NCBI RefSeq assembly: GCF_022836475.1
Contig: NZ_BQXH01000008.1
Location: 44,281 to 108,280, forward strand
Direction of reading: 5' to 3'
From: Ligilactobacillus pabuli
GTDB lineage: Bacteria; Bacillota; Bacilli; Lactobacillales; Lactobacillaceae
DNA: 64,000 bases
Both the position numbers and the translations under genes were made by a program. This document shows positions 60,086 through 64,000 of this stretch, in pieces; the first letter of the stretch is position 1; every line of letters begins with the position of its first letter. The notes under the pieces were generated by a model. It was not told the origin of the DNA. It worked only from the letters and a program-made list of their open reading frames with translations, and did not search any database.

Positions 60086-62134
60086 ATGGCAGAATTTACA
60101 ACAGCAGTTGTCGGAGCAGGTACAATGGGTTCAGGTATCGCCCAAAAAATCGCACAGGAAGGTGTTCCTGTAACAATCGTCGATGTTACTCAAGAACAAG
60201 TTGACGCAGGCTACAAGAAAATTACTGATATGCTTGGCCAAGGTGTTGAACGCGGTGTGTTCACTCAAGAATATGTTGACGAAACATTAAGTCGCGTTAG
60301 TTTGGCAACAGACTACCACGCAATCAAGGACGTAGACTTCGTTGTTGAAGCTGTGTTCGAAGATTTGAAAGTTAAGCAAGACGTTATGAAAGAACTTGAC
60401 GCAATCTGCAAGCCAGAAACAATCTTGGGCTCAAACACATCAAGTCTTTACATCAAAGATATTGCTAAAGCTACAAACAGACCTGACAAAGTTTTGGGTA
60501 CTCACTACTTCTTCCATCCAGCAAAGAACCGTTTGCTTGAGATCATCGCTCATGATGAAACAACAGAAGAAACAATGGAAATCGCTAAGAAGTTCTCTGA
60601 CTTGACTGGTAAGACAGCCATCTACGTTAAAGACTCCCCAGGCTTCGCCGTTAACCGCTTCTTTGTTCCTTGGTTAACAGAAGGCGTTAAGATTTACGAA
60701 GAAGGCATCGCTAACAAAGCAACGATCGACAAGGCTGCTGAAGAAGCATTCCAAATCGGCATGGGACCTTTCGCTTTGATGAACGCAACTGGTATTCCGA
60801 TTGCTTTGCACTCAGCTGAATCATTCGAACGTGAATTAAGCCCATTCTACAAAGCACCTCAACTCTTGGTAGACCAAGTAGAAAAAGGCGACTTGTGGGA
60901 TGTTAAAGATGGCGACATCGACCGTTCTAAATTTGACGAAGTTGCTCACCGTTTACTTGCAACATCGATCGGCGCAGCTGCTAAGTTAGTTGACGAAGGC
61001 GGCGCAACTATGGAAGATATCAACCGTGGTGCGATTGTTGGTTTGAAATGGCGCTTAGGGCCTTTCCAATTAGCTAACGAATTCGGTGTAGAAAATGTTT
61101 ACGAATGGACACAAGAAATGGCAGCCGCACGTCCTGGCTTCCCTGCAGTTGAAATGCTGAAGAAACAAGCTGAAACTGGCAAAACATTTGACTTCCGTTA
61201 TGTTGACTATGACAAAGTTGGCGACGAAGCTACAATTACAATCAACCGTCCAGAAGCTATGAACGCTTTGAACCATGTGGTAGTTGCTCAATTACGTTCT
61301 TCATTTGACAAAGCAGAAGCTGATCCAGAAGTTAAGACAATCGTCTTTAAGGGTGCTGGTAAAGCCTTTGTTGCCGGAGCTGACTTGAAGTTCTTCGTTG
61401 AAAACGTGCAAAAAGGCACATTGGATAACATTGTTGACTTCACTCGTGATGGCCACAAATTATTCCGTGATATCGAAACATCTGACAAACAAACAATCGC
61501 AGTTCTTGATGGCCTTTCACTTGGTGGCGGTTCAGAATTAGCCTTATCTGCTCAAGCAATTGTTGCAACAGACAAAGGATCATTCGGCTTCCCAGAAAGT
61601 GGCTTGGGAATCTACCCTGGTTACGGTGGCATGCTTCGTTTCAACAAGCAAGTTGGTAAAGAAATTGCTAAGTACTTCGTCTTGACAGGTAAGACTGTTA
61701 ATGCTGAAGAAGCAGCTGAATTAGGTATCGTTACAAAATTGACGGTCCCAACAGAAATCGAAGAAGCAATTGCTGAAATTGTTGCAGCTGGTAAGAACGA
61801 CAAGTACCATGATCGCGAAACTCCTGCTAAGTACCAACAAGTTGTGATTGCCTTCTCTGATGAAAACATCGAAAAGACATTGAAGGGTGAACATGTTGAT
61901 GGCGTTGATGATGAATTCATCCAAAAAGTTGCCAAGACAATTTCACACAAATCACCTAACTCAGTGAAAGTTATTCCTGCAATCATCGACAAGCAAACAG
62001 ACTTGACGATCGATGAAGGTATCGAATACGAATTGTCACAATTGAAAGACATGTTTGCTAACCCAGAAGCTAAAATTGGTTTGGAAGCTTCAGTTGGCGG
62101 CTACCGCGCTGACTTCAGCAAGGCAACTGTCTAA
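60086..62134 (+). CDS. Fused 3-hydroxyacyl-CoA dehydrogenase / enoyl-CoA hydratase (FadN-like)
   Basis: A 682-residue two-domain enzyme covering two steps of beta-oxidation. Residues 1-~365 are the NAD dehydrogenase (GAGTMGSGIAQ at 10-20, SNTSSLYI, GTHYFFHPAKNRLLEI). Residues ~369-682 are the crotonase domain (AFVAGADLKFF, LSLGGGSELALSA and FPESGLGIYPGYGGM with both Glu). The dehydrogenase-first order is that of Bacillus FadN, opposite to E. coli FadB. ATG 60086 follows GGAAGGAAG. It duplicates the functions of the separate hbd and crt genes in the first cluster. Confidence 0.93.
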   Translation: MAEFTTAVVGAGTMGSGIAQKIAQEGVPVTIVDVTQEQVDAGYKKITDMLGQGVERGVFTQEYVDETLSRVSLATDYHAIKDVDFVVEAVFEDLKVKQDVMKELDAICKPETILGSNTSSLYIKDIAKATNRPDKVLGTHYFFHPAKNRLLEIIAHDETTEETMEIAKKFSDLTGKTAIYVKDSPGFAVNRFFVPWLTEGVKIYEEGIANKATIDKAAEEAFQIGMGPFALMNATGIPIALHSAESFERELSPFYKAPQLLVDQVEKGDLWDVKDGDIDRSKFDEVAHRLLATSIGAAAKLVDEGGATMEDINRGAIVGLKWRLGPFQLANEFGVENVYEWTQEMAAARPGFPAVEMLKKQAETGKTFDFRYVDYDKVGDEATITINRPEAMNALNHVVVAQLRSSFDKAEADPEVKTIVFKGAGKAFVAGADLKFFVENVQKGTLDNIVDFTRDGHKLFRDIETSDKQTIAVLDGLSLGGGSELALSAQAIVATDKGSFGFPESGLGIYPGYGGMLRFNKQVGKEIAKYFVLTGKTVNAEEAAELGIVTKLTVPTEIEEAIAEIVAAGKNDKYHDRETPAKYQQVVIAFSDENIEKTLKGEHVDGVDDEFIQKVAKTISHKSPNSVKVIPAIIDKQTDLTIDEGIEYELSQLKDMFANPEAKIGLEASVGGYRADFSKATV

Positions 62135-62200
62135 CAATTAGCAGTTAGTAACATTTAAGCTTTAGCCTAAAACAAATGCAAAGTTAAGCTAAACTACATC

Positions 62201-62233
62201 AAAGACCCCAGTGACGAGAGTTGCTGGGTCTTT
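62201..62233 (+). terminator. Hairpin after the fused beta-oxidation gene
   Basis: AAAGACCC-AG pairs with CT-GGGTCTTT across a 10-nt loop. The T-run is short. The rest of the 314-bp spacer to the ligase gene shows nothing certain. Confidence 0.6.
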
Positions 62234-62448
62234 GGTTACATAAACGATTTTAAGGCGAGTCCGATTCACCGTTAATGAGCGCAAAGCTGAGTGGGCGGAA
62301 GTTATCCCTTGAAACACCAACTAAACAGAAAAACTGTTTGCACATATTACTTATGAAATACCAAAGACATCTGATCGACCTGATTAGAGCACTTTAGATT
62401 CAGGAGACTTGAAACAGAGTACTGATCTAGCTTGAGGAGGCAGACAAA

Positions 62449-63918
62449 GTGGAGATTGACTGGTTAAAGAAAAGAGCACTGATTAGTCCTAAAAAAATTG
62501 CGGTGATCGATCCAGCAACTGATAGTAAATGGACCTACGTTGACTTAAACCAACGGGCTGAAAAATTGGCTGTATATTTACAAAAGCAAGGTGTTAGACC
62601 GGGTGATCGGTTGGCTTTAACAGCCAAAAACGATATCAGTCATTTTGATCTGTTGTTCGCAGCTAGTAAAATCGGCGCTATCTTTGTGCCCTTAAACTGG
62701 CGCTTATCATTAATGGAATTGAATGATATTTTGTCAGACTGTGCACCGACGATGTTATTTTATGATGAAACTTTAAACCTAGATGAAGAGTCAGTTTACC
62801 TAGAAGACCGGGTCTTATTACAAGACATTCATCAAGCCGGCTATACGGATATTTTTACGGCTGAAGCTGACACACACTGTCGTCCAACGTACGCACAGGC
62901 AGATGAACCGGCATTAATGATTTACACCAGTGGAACGACTGGCAAACCTAAGGGAACGTTATTAAGTTACAGCGGCATTATTCACAATGCTCTATTTACT
63001 GTAGCTAACTGGGGATTAACGGCTGAAGATTCGACCGTCACAATTGGACCGATGTTCCATTCGGCTGGTCTCTTTTGTTTCACGATCCCATTGCTGTTAA
63101 TTGGCGGCACGGTAATTTTACAACCAACTTATGTTGCTGAATTAACGGTGGAAAATATCGTGAAATACCGGCCAACACGGATCTTTATGGTACCAACAAT
63201 GTATTATGACCTGTGGCAGCGAGAAATGATCAATCACGATGAATTATCTTCAGTCAAGCAGTTTATTTCTGGGGGAGCACCAGCTTCACAAAAAGTGGAA
63301 AAAGCTTTTGAAGAAAAAGGACTCTACATTCAAAATTCTTACGGCTTAACTGAAATTGGTCCGAATAATTTTGTTAAGAGTATGCAAACGACCAAGAAAA
63401 AGCCGACATCGGAGGGGAAACCATTTATGTTTGTCAAAGTGCGCTTGATGGGCAGCGACGGAACTGAGGTCCAACCGGGTGAAGTTGGTGAACTGCAAAT
63501 TGCTGGTGAACACGGCTTTATGGGTTATTGGAATAATACAGAAGCCACGATCGAATCATTTGCTGATGGCTATGTCAGGACTGGTGACCTGGCCTATCGT
63601 GATGACGATGGGGATTACTTTATTGTCGATCGTAAAAAGGACATGATCATTACTGGGGGCGAAAATGTTTTTCCATCTGAAGTGGAAAATATTATTCAAG
63701 CTCACCCTGAGGTTCAAGACATTTGTGTGGTGCCATTCCCGAATGACCGTTGGGGCGAATCAGTGGCAGCCGCTGTGAGTTTAAAGCACCCAGAGCGAGC
63801 TGACTCAGAGGAGTTAATTGCTGACTTGACTGAGTATGCCTTACGTTTCTTAACCAAATATAAGATTCCGAAGTTCTATTATTTTACGGGAAATTTTAAA
63901 ATGAAGTTAGCCAGTTAA
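62449..63918 (+). CDS. AMP-dependent acyl-CoA synthetase with an aberrant C terminus
   Basis: A 489-residue adenylate-forming ligase expected to activate a fatty or other carboxylic acid to acyl-CoA. The core motifs are intact: P-loop YTSGTTGKPKG (~158-168), QNSYGLTEIGPN, GDLAYRDDDGDYFIVDRKKDMIITGGENVFPSEVE split over the hinge. The last motif normally contains a TGK lysine needed for adenylation. Here the end reads KIPKFYYF-TGNFKMKLAS, with Asn in the Lys place and about seven residues fewer before it. It may be inactive, altered or damaged. GTG 62449 follows GAGGAGG. Confidence 0.85.
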   Translation: MEIDWLKKRALISPKKIAVIDPATDSKWTYVDLNQRAEKLAVYLQKQGVRPGDRLALTAKNDISHFDLLFAASKIGAIFVPLNWRLSLMELNDILSDCAPTMLFYDETLNLDEESVYLEDRVLLQDIHQAGYTDIFTAEADTHCRPTYAQADEPALMIYTSGTTGKPKGTLLSYSGIIHNALFTVANWGLTAEDSTVTIGPMFHSAGLFCFTIPLLLIGGTVILQPTYVAELTVENIVKYRPTRIFMVPTMYYDLWQREMINHDELSSVKQFISGGAPASQKVEKAFEEKGLYIQNSYGLTEIGPNNFVKSMQTTKKKPTSEGKPFMFVKVRLMGSDGTEVQPGEVGELQIAGEHGFMGYWNNTEATIESFADGYVRTGDLAYRDDDGDYFIVDRKKDMIITGGENVFPSEVENIIQAHPEVQDICVVPFPNDRWGESVAAAVSLKHPERADSEELIADLTEYALRFLTKYKIPKFYYFTGNFKMKLAS

Positions 63919-64000
63919 AAAAATTAACACAAAAAACGCCATAGTGGCGAAATATCGTTTATCATATTAGTTACCACACAAAACATGAGAGGACGATATC
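63919..64000 (+). other. End of window
   Basis: 82 bp with a 5-bp hairpin CGCCA-TAG-TGGCG (63937-63949) but no T-run, then AT-rich sequence. No gene start is supported. Confidence 0.4.

Noticed and set aside
62255..62330. Degenerate extra copy of the 120-bp repeat
   Set aside because: Short resemblances (TTAATGAGCG, GGGCGGAAGTT) occur in the right order, but neither helix can be formed.

Overview
The window reads as low-GC Gram-positive chromosome from the family Lactobacillaceae. The supports are strong AGGAGG-type ribosome binding sites, ATG/GTG/TTG starts, CcpA-type cre sites, an LPXTG surface protein with NEAT domains, a T-box leader, and rhamnose genes in the order rhaB-rhaM-rhaA-rhaD. 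Genus and species cannot be fixed from what is visible. No rRNA, tRNA, CRISPR, insertion sequence or prophage was recognised.

Layout: (1) 1-7.9 kb is sugar-acid and rhamnose use: a transporter fragment, uxaC, rhaB, rhaM (amber stop inside), rhaA, rhaD (frameshift), a hexapeptide acetyltransferase and an AEC permease. (2) 8.2-17.4 kb is a first acyl-CoA (beta-oxidation or butanoate-type) cluster: acyl-CoA dehydrogenase, a LysR gene on the other strand, thiolase, a second acyl-CoA dehydrogenase-like protein without a catalytic Glu, 3-hydroxyacyl-CoA dehydrogenase, enoyl-CoA hydratase, CoA-transferase and an AcuI/YhdH-type reductase. (3) 17.5-24.7 kb is peptide uptake and breakdown: two OppA lipoproteins (the second behind a T-box leader with a probable Ile specifier), DppA, prolyl aminopeptidase and an M20 dipeptidase. 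(4) 25-38.9 kb is mixed: two toxin-antitoxin pairs, an orphan MazE-like antitoxin, a pRiA4b-ORF3 protein, a LysR gene, a fumC / fumarate reductase / dicarboxylate transporter set, an aldo-keto reductase, an APC transporter, a parS-like site and a Gfo/Idh/MocA oxidoreductase. (5) 39-51.2 kb holds lactate oxidase, a HAD-LacI operon, a five-gene NEAT heme-uptake operon, cytosine deaminase and a DoxX protein. (6) 51.3-63.9 kb is a second acyl-CoA cluster: thiolase, a GAF-PucR regulator divergent from a CoA-transferase, acyl-CoA dehydrogenase, a thiolase interrupted by an ochre codon, a fused hydroxyacyl-CoA dehydrogenase/enoyl-CoA hydratase, and an acyl-CoA ligase with an aberrant C terminus.

The acyl-CoA sets supply activation or CoA transfer, dehydrogenation, hydration, second oxidation and thiolysis. 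cre-like sites in front of both clusters suggest carbon catabolite control. No etfAB is present here, so the electron acceptor is unknown.

The most unusual signal is in the spacers between 21.3 and 53.1 kb. About 16 copies of a ~120-bp structured repeat occur there, with two helices whose arms change sequence but keep pairing. Most copies start directly behind a stop codon, in the orientation of that gene. Four convergent spacers also carry tandem hairpin arrays with a 41-42-bp period, from three unrelated sequence families. Together these look like an undescribed family of 3'-end elements. Several genes (rhaM, rhaD, one thiolase) are broken by single-base lesions, which may be real decay or sequence error.
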